Source: Alopecurus myosuroides (Eukaryota; Streptophyta; Magnoliopsida; Poales; Poaceae). From it: a stretch of DNA of 64,000 bases. Where the stretch lies: contig CM054063.1 in assembly GCA_028641055.1 (NCBI GenBank), positions 50,531,827-50,595,826 on the forward strand, read 5' to 3'. The notes under the pieces are model-generated. The model was not told where the DNA came from, did not search any database, and saw only the letters and a list, made by a program, of their open reading frames with translations. The position numbers and the translations under genes were made by a program. Shown here piece after piece: positions 34,125 to 44,871 of this stretch (position 1 is the first letter of the stretch; the number at the start of each line of letters is the position of its first letter).

Positions 34125-37100
34125 CTAAGTATAGTACGGACGTAGCTGAGCCACGTTCCATGGTCTATCTCTTTCTTGCATAGGTGCAGTAGTGTGAGCA
34201 GTGTCGTTGATTGTAGCCGATTCTTCTCTTGCATCTATCAAGTAATATGACCCATTATGCAGACTCCGGCTTACGATGAAAGGTCCTTCCCATGGTGGCG
34301 ATAGTTTGTGCTTTCCCTCGTTTGTCTGAACCAAGCGCAGGACCAAGTCTCCCTCTTGGAAGACCCGGCTTTTCACCCGCCGGCTATGATATCTTCTCAA
34401 GTCCTGCTGATATATGGCTGATCTTTCCAAGGCTTGCTCCCTTTGCTCTTCTAACATATCCACGGCGTCTTGCCGAGTCTTCTCGTTCTCCACTTCGACA
34501 TAGGCTGTCACTCTTGGTGAATCATGAATGATGTCGCTTGGTAATACTGCTTCTGCGCCGTAGACCATGAAGAAAGGTGTCATCTGGGTGGATCGGTTAG
34601 GTGTAGTATTGATACCCCAGACCACGGAAGGAAGTTCCTCAACCCATGCCCCAGCGGCCCTGATACAAGGAACCCTCAGTCGTGGTTTCAATCCACGAAG
34701 TAGCTCTTGGTTCGCCCTCTCCACTTGCCCGTTGGCTTGCGGATGTGCCACTGATGCTACATCAAGCCTGATTCCATTGCTGCCACAAAATTTTTCCATC
34801 TCTCCAAGGGACATGTTGGTTCCATTGTCGGTAATTATGCTGTGGGGGTATCCAAACCGGTATATAATTCTTTTCAGGAACTTGACTGCTGTGGCCGCTT
34901 CGCAATTGGTGACCGGCATAACCTCCACCCATTTGGTAAACTTATCAACAGCCACTAAAAGGTGCGTCTTCTTGCAAGGTGACATATGGAAAGGGCCATC
35001 CATGTCCATACCCCAAACAGCGAATGGCCAAGTTAATGGGATGGTCCGTAACTCCATAGCCGGCACATGAGTTTGGCGAGCGTACCTTTGACATCCGTCG
35101 CACCTTGCCACTATCCGTTCCGCGTCTGCTAGAGCTGTGAGCCAGAAGAACCCATGCCGATAGGCCTTGGCCACAAGGGACCTCGTGGACGCATGATGCC
35201 CACAATCACCTTCATGGATCTCCTTAAGGATCTGTCGGCCTTCTTCTGGTGTCACACAGCGCAAAAAGACTCCTGCTGCACTTCTCTTGTACAACTCCCC
35301 ATTGATAATAGCATATCCTTTTGCCCGCCTCACGATTTGTCTTGCTAGTACCTCCTGTTCTGGTAGTTCGCCCCGCGATAAGTAGGTCAGATATGGCTCT
35401 GTCCACTCGGGAACGTCACGTATTGTAGCCACGAGCTCCACATCCGGGTCTCGATTTGCTAGTTCTTCTTCAGACTCGGATTTAACTGACGGTCGCCATA
35501 GCTCGTCCAGGAAAACATTAGGTGGAACCGGCTCCCTGCGCGAGCCGAGTCTGGCGAGTGCGTCCGCCGCCTCGTTTTTTCTTCTGTCTATGTGCTCCAC
35601 TTCATACCCGGAAAAACACCCGGCAACCCTATCAACCTCCCTGCGGTACGCTGCCATAGTGGCGGCCTTCCTATCCCAGGTTCCTGATACCTGCTGCACT
35701 ACGAGATCCGAATCTCCAAAGCATCGTATCCTTTTAATGTTCATCTCCTTGGCTACCTTTAAGCCATGCAACAGAGCCTCATACTCGGCCACGTTGTTTG
35801 AACAATCGAAGTGAATCTGCAGCACGTAACTTAGTTTATCCCCCTTTGGTGATGTCAGCACCACTCCAGCTCCTGACCCTTCGTACTGCTTTGATCCATC
35901 GAAGTGCATGGTCCATGACTCGGAACTTGGAACTGCGGTAACCATTCCAGTGTGCGTCCAGTCGTTAACGAAATCAACCAAGGCCTGGGACTTGATCGCC
36001 GATCTGGGCTCGTAGCTGATATGATAATCTCCCATCTCTATTGCCCATTTGGCTATTCTTCCCGTTGCATCCGAGTTTCTGATGATATCCGACATTGGTA
36101 TTGAACTAACCACTGTTATGGGATGTTCTTGGAAATATGGCTTCAACTTCCGGCTGGCCATAAAGACCCCAAACACCCATTTTTGCCAATGTGGGTAACG
36201 CTGCTTCGCTTCCGATAACACCTCGCTGACATAATAAACCGGCCTCTGGACCGGGTAACCTTTCCCATCCTCTTTGCGTTCCACGACAACTACTGCGCTG
36301 ACGGCTCGGGGACCGGCTGCCACGTATAATAACATAGGCTCTTTAGGACCCGGCGCCGCTAGTACTGGCGCTTCAGATAACTGCTTCTTTAGTGCTTCAA
36401 ACGCCTCATCTGCCTCCTGATCCCATACGAACTTATCTGATTTCCGCAAAAGCCGGTACAAGGGTATTGCCTTTTCTCCAAGCCTGGATATGAACCGGCT
36501 CAAGGCTGCTACACAGCCCGTGAGCTTTTGAACGTGCTTCAAATTTTCCGGTTTCTTCAAGCTCTGGATGGCCTTGATTTTATCCGGGTTTGCCTCGATT
36601 CCTCTCTCGGAGACTATAAAGCCGAGTAACTTCCCGGCCGGAACTCCGAATACACACTTCGTTGGGTTAAGTTTCATCTGATACCTTCTCAAGTTTTTAA
36701 ACGTTTCCTTTAAATCATCAATAAATGTCTCTGCCTTCCGGGTCTTAATAACCACATCATCCACATACGCGTGCACGTTGCGCCCAATTTGATCCTCGAA
36801 GCACTTCTGAATACACCGCTGGTAAGTTGCGCCCGCGTTTTTCAATCCAAACGTCATGGTTTTATAGCAGAAGGCCCCAAAAGGGGTTATGAATGACGTT
36901 TTCTCCCAATCCTCCCTCTTGAGTTTAATCTGGTGGTACCCCGAATATGCGTCCAAGAAACATAGCAAGTCGCTTCCGGCTACCGCGTCTATGATTTGGT
37001 CTATCCTTGGCAGCGCAAACGGATCCTTTGGGCAATGCTTGTTGAGGCTCGTGAAATCGATGCACATCCTCCATTCATTTGTCTTTTTCATCACAAGAAC

Positions 37101-38492
37101 CGGATTTGCTAACCAGTCGGGGTGAAATACTTCCATGATAAAGCCTGCGGTTAATAGTCGCGCGATTTCCTCACCTATAGCTCTTCTCCTTTCCTCGTTC
37201 ATTTTTCTCAAACCTTGCTTCACAGGCCTGGCCCTGGGATCCACATGCAAACTGTGCTCTGCCAGCTCGGTGGGGATACCCGGCATGTCGCTGGGTGTCC
37301 AGGCAAACACATCCGCATTTGAACGTATGAACTCCACTAGAGCCTTTTCTTGCGCGCTTTCCAAATTGGACCCTATAGTGAACTGCTTGGTGGGGTCTCC
37401 TTCCACAAAATCTACTTTCTTGGTGTCTTGAGCCGCCTTAAATTTTACTCTTTCGTCCTCAGAATCTGGTCTTCTCAATGCTGTGCCATCATCCGGATTC
37501 ACCTGAGACCGGTAATATTTAAGTTCTTCCTTTCTGCAGGCTTGTTCAGCCATTACCGAATCTCCCTCATCGCATTCTGCTGCTATATCCCGGTTTCCAT
37601 GGATAGTGATGATCTGCTTGGGGCCTGGAATTTTTAACTGCAAATATACATAGCACGGCCTAGCCATGAACTTAGCATAAGCCGGCCTTCCGAACAATGC
37701 GTGGTAAGGACTGTGCAACCTGACCACCTCAAACGTGAGCCATTCCACCCGATAGTTATCTACCGACTCTCCGAAGGCTACTTCCAATGTAATTTTTCCT
37801 TCGGGGCGCGCCGAATGACCCGGCACGATTCCATGAAAAACCGTCGAACTTTTCTGTAGCTGAGATTCTTTGAGGTTCATGCGCAAGAAGGTTTCCCAAT
37901 ATAGGATGTTGATGCTGCTCCCTCCGTCCATCAATACCTTTCTCAATTCATAACCATTGACCTGTGGCGAGACTACTAATGCCAGGGTTCCGGGGCGCTC
38001 TATTCCTTCCGGATGATCCCTTCTGCTCCACGTTACCTCTTGCTCTGCCCATCTCAAGTATCCCGGAGTGGCCGAGGAAACTGAATCCACTGTCTGTTTT
38101 AACGCCTTTTTGTCCCTGTCGGAAGTCCCTGTAACATGCACATGATATTGTCCTTTTAAATTGAGCGTACGTACCATACCGATGAAGATACTGATTTGGC
38201 CAATCGACACCGTGGATCCGGATTCGAGGTGATCCGGCTCCAACTCCCACCCGGAATTGTCCACTATCCTTTTTCCTTCGTCATTGGAGTAGATCTCGCC
38301 GACGACAAAGTTCTTCATGTTCTTCCGAGCTTCTCCCGTGATGTAAACACCTTTGGACGCAGGCCCCACGGTGGGCGCCAACTGTCGTGGGATAATCACG
38401 GCAGATGTTACCGGGGGTAACTGATCTTGGGGCAAGTCGACACAGGTATTCGGGAGAGTGTTTAGCTCGAAGGAAGACATGGCGGAAAGCAA
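34125..38492 (-). CDS. pol: Tat-3 pol polyprotein, intact, gag core deleted
   Basis: A 1455-codon frame without stops. The first 36 codons lie in the LTR, then QLAPTVG is encoded by the primer site. Residues 95-110 keep the gag N-terminal FIGMVR motif. Protease Asp189 (MDGGSS), RT about 395-690 with YVDD at 576-579. The first RNase H (about 715-850) has alanines where the catalytic Asp is expected (LLYVAAG). The archaeal-type RNase H (about 860-985) has D865, E903, D927 and D977. The integrase has a zinc site around 1093-1134 (H, H, C, C), then D1163, D1222 and E1258, with exactly 35 residues between the last two. The C-terminus is PPWEGPFIVSR. It lacks a gag core and zinc knuckle, so particles would need gag from elsewhere. 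The start ATG could also be residue 5 or 59. Confidence 0.93.
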   Translation of the reverse strand: MLSAMSSFELNTLPNTCVDLPQDQLPPVTSAVIIPRQLAPTVGPASKGVYITGEARKNMKNFVVGEIYSNDEGKRIVDNSGWELEPDHLESGSTVSIGQISIFIGMVRTLNLKGQYHVHVTGTSDRDKKALKQTVDSVSSATPGYLRWAEQEVTWSRRDHPEGIERPGTLALVVSPQVNGYELRKVLMDGGSSINILYWETFLRMNLKESQLQKSSTVFHGIVPGHSARPEGKITLEVAFGESVDNYRVEWLTFEVVRLHSPYHALFGRPAYAKFMARPCYVYLQLKIPGPKQIITIHGNRDIAAECDEGDSVMAEQACRKEELKYYRSQVNPDDGTALRRPDSEDERVKFKAAQDTKKVDFVEGDPTKQFTIGSNLESAQEKALVEFIRSNADVFAWTPSDMPGIPTELAEHSLHVDPRARPVKQGLRKMNEERRRAIGEEIARLLTAGFIMEVFHPDWLANPVLVMKKTNEWRMCIDFTSLNKHCPKDPFALPRIDQIIDAVAGSDLLCFLDAYSGYHQIKLKREDWEKTSFITPFGAFCYKTMTFGLKNAGATYQRCIQKCFEDQIGRNVHAYVDDVVIKTRKAETFIDDLKETFKNLRRYQMKLNPTKCVFGVPAGKLLGFIVSERGIEANPDKIKAIQSLKKPENLKHVQKLTGCVAALSRFISRLGEKAIPLYRLLRKSDKFVWDQEADEAFEALKKQLSEAPVLAAPGPKEPMLLYVAAGPRAVSAVVVVERKEDGKGYPVQRPVYYVSEVLSEAKQRYPHWQKWVFGVFMASRKLKPYFQEHPITVVSSIPMSDIIRNSDATGRIAKWAIEMGDYHISYEPRSAIKSQALVDFVNDWTHTGMVTAVPSSESWTMHFDGSKQYEGSGAGVVLTSPKGDKLSYVLQIHFDCSNNVAEYEALLHGLKVAKEMNIKRIRCFGDSDLVVQQVSGTWDRKAATMAAYRREVDRVAGCFSGYEVEHIDRRKNEAADALARLGSRREPVPPNVFLDELWRPSVKSESEEELANRDPDVELVATIRDVPEWTEPYLTYLSRGELPEQEVLARQIVRRAKGYAIINGELYKRSAAGVFLRCVTPEEGRQILKEIHEGDCGHHASTRSLVAKAYRHGFFWLTALADAERIVARCDGCQRYARQTHVPAMELRTIPLTWPFAVWGMDMDGPFHMSPCKKTHLLVAVDKFTKWVEVMPVTNCEAATAVKFLKRIIYRFGYPHSIITDNGTNMSLGEMEKFCGSNGIRLDVASVAHPQANGQVERANQELLRGLKPRLRVPCIRAAGAWVEELPSVVWGINTTPNRSTQMTPFFMVYGAEAVLPSDIIHDSPRVTAYVEVENEKTRQDAVDMLEEQREQALERSAIYQQDLRRYHSRRVKSRVFQEGDLVLRLVQTNEGKHKLSPPWEGPFIVSRSLHNGSYYLIDAREESATINDTAHTTAPMQERDRPWNVAQLRPYYT
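38364..38382 (-). other. Tat-3 primer-binding site
   Basis: On minus, GTTGGCGCCCACCGTGGGG directly follows the 5' LTR end. It matches the Tat-2 site. It is also translated (QLAPTVG) in the pol frame. Confidence 0.8.
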
Positions 38493-38837
38493 TCTAAGAA
38501 CCGGAAAATAACTCGCCGGATCTCAATATGAATTATGCTGGGTACTCGATAACAGGTGTTACAACTATATCTTGAATCTCTGGCAAACTAAACCTAGGGG
38601 CCGGTTTATAAAGCACCCGTACACCCCTAACTTGCCCTTCAAGGCACATCTTGGGTCCTACTCGAACTCCACATACAAGCCCTAACTTCCCTTACCGCAG
38701 CCCACAATCCGGGTTACGAATCTTACAAGCCTTTGGGCCTTCCGGTAATCTCTTTACCCCTAGCCGGATATCGCTCAGCACACCTCGGGCCGGATTATAT
38801 CTTGAAGTGGGCCTACCGGGTTACTATCCCCCCGTCA
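38383..38837 (-). repeat. Tat-3 5' LTR (455 bases)
   Basis: Right-hand copy, same ends as the left copy (TGACGGGG on minus at 38837, CACGACA at 38383). The minus-strand TATA box TTTATAAA is at about 38605-38612, 113 bases upstream of the pol ATG at 38492, so that ATG would lie in the transcript. Confidence 0.95.
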
Positions 38838-41311
38838 CACACCGCGTCGATGAAGCATGCCCGGTCGATTATCTGCTCGAGCCCTGCGGACTGCACCTCA
38901 GTCTCTTGGGCCTCGCGCGAGAAGATCGAGAGGGACTTCTTCTTCTTTTCCGACAGCTTGGCGTCCACAGCTGTGGCCTTCTTGCCCTTGGTGAGCGCGG
39001 CCTTCTTATCGCCCGCGGTCAGTTTGATGCCATACTGCTGGGCCGTCCGCACCATGTAGGGCAGGTAGCCAGGCGGATCCTGAGCGCTCGATCCTGCGCC
39101 TACGCCAGCGGAACTGACAGGAGCACCTGCCCCAGCAGAACTGCCAGGAGCACCAATAGCGAGCTGCCCAGCTTTCGTGGCAGGCTTCGCGGGTAGCTTA
39201 GGCGGCATCATCTTGGCAGAATCCAGCGCAGCGTTGCGCGGTGGATTCTTGCGGACTGCGGCATCAGGCTGAGTAGCCTCCTTCTCGGTGGCATCTGTCT
39301 TCTTGATGTTCTGCTTGGCTGGAGGGCTTGCTGCGGCCTTCTCGGTGTTCTGTTTGGCTGGAGGGTTCACCAGGGTCTTGGCCTTCTTCGCTGGAGGGCT
39401 GCAGGCGGTAGGTGGAGCAGCCTGCTCGGTAGGCGGCACAAGGGGCTCGCTACCCGGCGCAGCATCCGGCTGCGCTTGGCTCTCCAGATGCTGCTCCACT
39501 ACAGTCGCCTCAACCCGCTGCTCGGCAGCGGGATCTGGTTGTACGTCTTCTTGCTCGTCTACCCGCGGCTGGGCCGAGGGGTCATCTCGGTCAGCAGCGT
39601 CAGTGTCCTGCTGCTCCTGGGTCTCTTCCCGCCGCTCAAGAGCATCATGATCCTAGTGCTCAGCGTCCCGTTCGGCGTTCTCCCCAGCTGAAGCAGCAGG
39701 GGGAGAAGGTGGGGTCTCGTCGTGAGCAGCATCCTGCGCATCCTCTTCTGCGCGGGCCTGCTGCTCCGTGTCCATATCTTCAACGCCACCGCCCGCGTCA
39801 GCAGAATTGGTGCCTGCTTCATCCTCCTTCGCGGGAGAGGGCGCGCGTGTCCCGTCCTGTGCGGCTGGCTTCTCGTCATCCTCATCAAGATCGATGAGGG
39901 ACTCAAGGTCAATGGGCGTTTTCTTCTTGGACTTGGCGGGGGCGGCAGCAGCAGCATCAACATCCAAGGGGGCGCTGAAGAGAAAAAGGGATTCAGGAAA
40001 AGAAGAGAGAAAGAAGAAACCGAAAAGCAGCGGTGGAATAAGGGATTCAGGAAAAGCAGTAACAGCAGATTATAACTTGGAAGAAAATCACTTACCCTGC
40101 ACGTGAAGGGGGTGGCCGTCTCCCATAGACCTGCTTGGTCCTCTTCTCGCCCTTCTTGGCCTTCTTGGCGGTGGGCTCTTGGGCACCGCTACCCGCCCTC
40201 TTCTGAGTGGTGGGAGCAGCAACTGCAACCGGATCCACGTCGAGGACGTCCTCGTCCTCTTCGTCAACATCAACGTCATCTGCAGAGTAGAGGAGAAGAA
40301 AAATTGAGAGGCAGAAAGAAAAGATGGGTTGCGCTACCCGCGACTAGAGAGGCAAACTCGGTCACCTTCTTCTTCGTCCTCGGACCAATCCCGAATGGAT
40401 GTATCGACGGAGCGCTTACCCCGCTGCACGGCGTGAGGGATACAGAGGGTATCCGCAGTATCGTAGGAGACCTCGTCGTCCTCTTTTCGATCTTCGCTCC
40501 AATTGGCCTCGAAGCGCTCCTCGCTCTCAGTAAGCTGGCGAGCAAGGCGCTGGAAATATAGGCAAGCAACACGAATCAGCTGAGAAGTATAAGGCATTCT
40601 ACCCGGCATGGCGTGCAAACACAAAGCACACGAAGCCTAACAGACACTAACGAGTACCCTAATCGACATGGCGTGCAAACACAAAGCATATGAAGCCTAA
40701 GGAATACTGCTGAGAGTCCTACTCGGCACAGAGTACGAATACTAAGCATACCTAGCTAGAAGGCTATCTACTCGGCGTCACTATGCAGGAGACGAGAGGT
40801 GAGGTACTAACCCGCTTAATTGGCTTCGTGCGGCTGTACGGCACGAAGCCGTACTGCCAGTTGTCAGTGAGGCCGGTGCTCATGATCGAGCGCGCCCAGA
40901 CGGCCACATCCGCGTTGCTGAGCTCGAATGTGGTGGTCCGGGTGCAATCTCTATTGCCGCCCATGTAGCACATGAGGTGCGCACGGCGCTGCCGCGGGAG
41001 CACTCGCCTGGAAATCCAGCAGGCAATGGGGTCGTCATTCTTGAGCCCCAATTCCTTCAGCTGGGCGAGGCGTGTGTTGACCTGCTTGGTGTCGCCTTCT
41101 AGCGGAGGCTTGTATCCCTAATTCTGCCCAGTAGGAGCAGTGTTGGTCCACCTGGGAGTTTGATCTGGTCCACGGGGGGCACTCCCTCCTCGGCAGAGAT
41201 GTTCTTCACGTAGAAGAAGGATCTCTGCCATTTGCGCACGGAGTCGAGGCCCTTGACGCGCGGATCGTTGGTCCCGCTGCGCTGCACCATCATAGCGCTG
41301 CCGGTCTCGGT

Positions 41312-44300
41312 TGTCAGACCCCGGACCCAGAGATATACATACTGTTATGTGCTCCTAGCCATGGACTCACAAGGGCTTCAGGGTTACCAGCCCCGGCCGC
41401 AACAAACAACGGCAGGCAGACCGGATTCATCGGCACATAGTCCGGATCCCCGGTCTACTACTCCTTGTATCCATGCTAGTCATAACCAACTATGCATACC
41501 CAAGAATCCACGAGTCGGATGAAACTGAAGGAACGGGACCAAAGTTATACAGAGCTGCTATGTGTCCAGAAAGTGCAACAACAATCGAGGGTTACTGGGG
41601 TTACCTCGCCCCAGGCCGATCAAATCGACAGGCGGGCTCGGACATGGATCATCGGCTCCACAACCCCTCGACTGCGACAACTATGCAGGCATAGCCAAAA
41701 CTGTATAACAATGAGCTCGAAACAACAACCGATCAAAGCAGCACTCTAGACATTGGAATTGTATTAAACAAGTGTTACTAGAGTATAGCTTACAAGCAGA
41801 GGTCACACGACCCAACATTACATCAGACAACGGAAGGCAAATTATGTTGCTAATCAACAAGAACCAGAAAGGCCTAAGAGGCCGCAACATAAGGCGACGT
41901 CCCAGCCCATAGATTCCAGGCTGCTACCTGGGAACTCCAAACCACTCGTCAATGTCCACGTCGAAACACCACCGAACTGAGGAACTCCACCTGAACCAAG
42001 TTGAAGCAAACATGAGTACGGGAGGTACTCAACAAGACTTAGTTAACCTATTATATATCTGCTTCTTTTGAAAGAGTTATGAAGGTTATTTTGCGTATAG
42101 CCATCTTTATTTTCCAATTTGAGGGAGGAATAGCACGTCTCATGGAGTATTTTGAAAACAGATGAGAAAGCTACTCAACTACTGATATCATCATCTTTTT
42201 AATCCACCAACTCATATCAGCACCTCGTGCTTCAAAGATCACCTCCTCCAGTTGTTCCGGTAACTCATGCTACAAGGTAACCCCTCTCGGCATCTCCGAG
42301 GAGGCATCCTTCATTCGTTATCAGCAAGTTTTAATCATTCCGTTTAAGTTGTCTATGATCACAGAATCCGTCACCAAGTCGTCCTTAACCGCGGACACGG
42401 CTTTTCGAAAAGATTAAACCCTGCAGGGGTGTACAACTTTAACCACACGTATCAACCAACTCTTAACGCCAGATCATTAGCACTATTCCGGGAAGTGCCG
42501 GCAGATGGAGGTCGACCACGATCTTTCCCTTGCTTCGCCTATTCCATGAGTCGCTCCGAGTAGAGATGGTCCGCCAATAGGGAGTGGCCATCTCCTGCCG
42601 GGTCTCTATCGTTGTGCGCAATGCTCGACGGTTACCTACCCGCAGAGCGCCGATACATCGCCACGTCCTAGTTTTGAAAAGGTTTTGATATCCCCGCAAA
42701 TACAAATGGAAAGCCCGAACTAGGCAACTCATGGAACAAACTAGGCAAGTTGAGACCGAGGGGAATCCAATCCCCCGTGTGGATGCACGATCAGTCTTGG
42801 CTCGAAGACGAGAACTCGCTCCTAGGGGCATGAACGAGACAACCACCACAGACCCTCTGTGGTCTCGTCATCCACACCTTTAAATCATATTATTCAAACA
42901 TCTCTTAACTTACCACTACTTCCTACCATACTAGATCATTTCGTAACTCTGATTCATCAACCGGATGGAGCAGAGATAACAGGCATGTATGACTAAGCAT
43001 GGCATATTTGAGGCTCTGGCGATACACACAAACAAATCCTATGTCTGCTAGGAGCATTGAATCATGATATCTGGGTTATGCAAATAAATAGGATAACTCT
43101 ATCTATTGACTCAAGGTACATTGGAATCGAATGCATTTGTACGAGAATGAAAAGTCTTTCGAAATCATATATGGGCAGATAAGAGGTTATGCTTGCCTTG
43201 GTCATAAGAAAATCAATGGAAATGTCTTCTCGGATAAGTGCTTGACTTGTCGGTTAAGATCAAGTATTCGTCATGGAGTTGTTGGCCTTCTCTTCGGAGT
43301 CACGTTCTACCGAGGGGGAGCAAACACCAAAACAAGGAAAACAACAATCAACACATGGCATCGATGCAATGCGCAATATGTATGCATGAGCAAGTTAATG
43401 CATTGAAATAAAGCACTAGACATGTTCATTGGGTTGCTAGGGTTCGTATAGCGAACATGCAATTTTACTGGAATTAACCCGGAATAGACCCCGGAGGGGG
43501 TTTCGGGCGATTATGAAGGTGGATACCATTTTAGTTGCTCAAATGGGTTCGAAAACATCATAAATAGGTTACATTTGTCATTTTGAGCAAAATGGTATAT
43601 AACTTTTAATTTTCTAATTTTGGTGAATAAAAACTTATTTTTTTTCTATTTTTAAATGAATTAACAACATTAAATTAATGTCCAAAATTCAACTTTGTCA
43701 AACATGGTTGAAAATTACATATTTGGAAAAAGTACATTTTTCTGAGCAAAACTATACTTTTACTTTATTTTTCTGATTAATGAAACAATAGTTATTGATT
43801 TTATAAACATTAAACATTTCTGGAATTATTAAATAGGGGATTATGACATCAGGCTGATGTCACCATGACATCACGTTACCCTGCTCTTCACAGATTCGAT
43901 CGAATTCGATTCAATTCGCGCGCCAACGAGAAATTGGAAGCCACCACGGGACAGAGGAGGCAAAGGCGAGTTGGAGGGTGGTGGCGCCGCCCGAATTGGG
44001 TCACCGGAGCAAGCTCGGTGGCGAGCAACCGCGGCGGCGGGACAGCGGATTCGTCGGGGACGAGCTACAGAGAGGGAGAGGACAGGGCGAGTGCACCGGG
44101 AAGCTCACCGAAGTACCAGGAGCACGTAGAGGTAGTCGAGGAGGTCCGGGAGGCAGCGGTGGCGCCGGAATCGCCGACGGCATCCGCCGGCCGGAGTTGA
44201 GGGAGGAGGCCCAATTCGGTGTCTCCCGGCCGTCCCGGGAAGCTCAGCTCGCCATAGAGGTAGAGGGGAACACAGGGAGCTCGGATATGCCCTCGGTTTT

Positions 44301-44871
44301 CTTCGAGGTGGCCTGTAGCGCCGGCGGCGAGCAGATTCCGGCGAACTAGGTTCGGTTCGTTTCCAGGACGAAACAGAGAACGAGAGAGAGAGAGGTAGTG
44401 CAGTGAGCTCGAGGAGGAGAAGGAAGGCACGGGGTTTCTCTGCATCTTCTTATCCGAGGGGGGGGGGAAGGAAGCAGGACGTGGCGCCGGCAGCGTACAG
44501 CAGCGAACTGCTTCTCTTCGTGAGGAAGAAGACAAAAGCAAAACTTCGAAAACCCCCTAGAGTCTCGGGATTTTACAAATTGGCCCTTTTCTATAGAAAA
44601 CTGCAAGAAAACAAGGTTTTCTAGGCCTTTTTGAAGGAATAAAATTTGGCAAAAATAATTTTTGGAAACCTCACAAAATTTCCAACAGAACCATGTCTTT
44701 GCTTTTCAAATTTGAAAATGTTTTTATAACAAATTTTGGGTGATCACTTTAAGTGGATTTTGGGCAAGTTTCATTTAAATTCAAAATTTAAATTGTTTCA
44801 AAATTCTTTCATGCATGAATGACATGAGCACAACACAACAAACCCTATTGTAGCAAAACAGGGATGTTACA
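41312..44871 (-). repeat. LARD-like element 3' LTR (3560 bases)
   Basis: Left copy; on minus it begins TGTAACATCCCTG after the purine tract next to 44872. A GC-rich block lies at about 43890-44500. The small reading frames inside are not conserved between the copies. Confidence 0.93.
43890..44500 (-). other. CpG-rich leader-like block inside the LTR
   Basis: In an otherwise AT-rich LTR, about 600 bases are GC- and CpG-rich and contain a CT-microsatellite (CTCTCTCTC on minus) and poly-C. The block ends against an AT-rich stretch and looks like a transcribed leader. The copy in the other LTR is at about 51230-51840. The 158-codon minus frame here (44541-44065) is shortened to 126 codons in the sister LTR, where the G run has one base fewer, so it is not a conserved protein. 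Confidence 0.45.

Larger units (their letters stand above)
28250..38837 (-). mobile_element. Tat-3: young Ty3/gypsy Tat element with antisense gene
   Basis: A 10588-base element on the minus strand with identical-length LTRs (455 bases each, one visible mismatch) and target duplication CACAC (28245-28249 and 38838-38842). It holds one uninterrupted pol frame on minus (38492-34125) and an uninterrupted spliced gene on plus (29865-33050). It is inserted in an exon of the Tat-2 antisense gene. The gag core is missing although pol is intact. It is the best preserved element of the window and clearly transposed recently, presumably with gag from another copy. Confidence 0.95.

Noticed and set aside
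44065..44541. 158-codon minus-strand frame in the LTR as a gene
   Set aside because: The sister LTR has one G fewer near 51800, which shortens it to 126 codons with another N-terminus. It has no recognisable domain, and GC-rich sequence favours chance frames.
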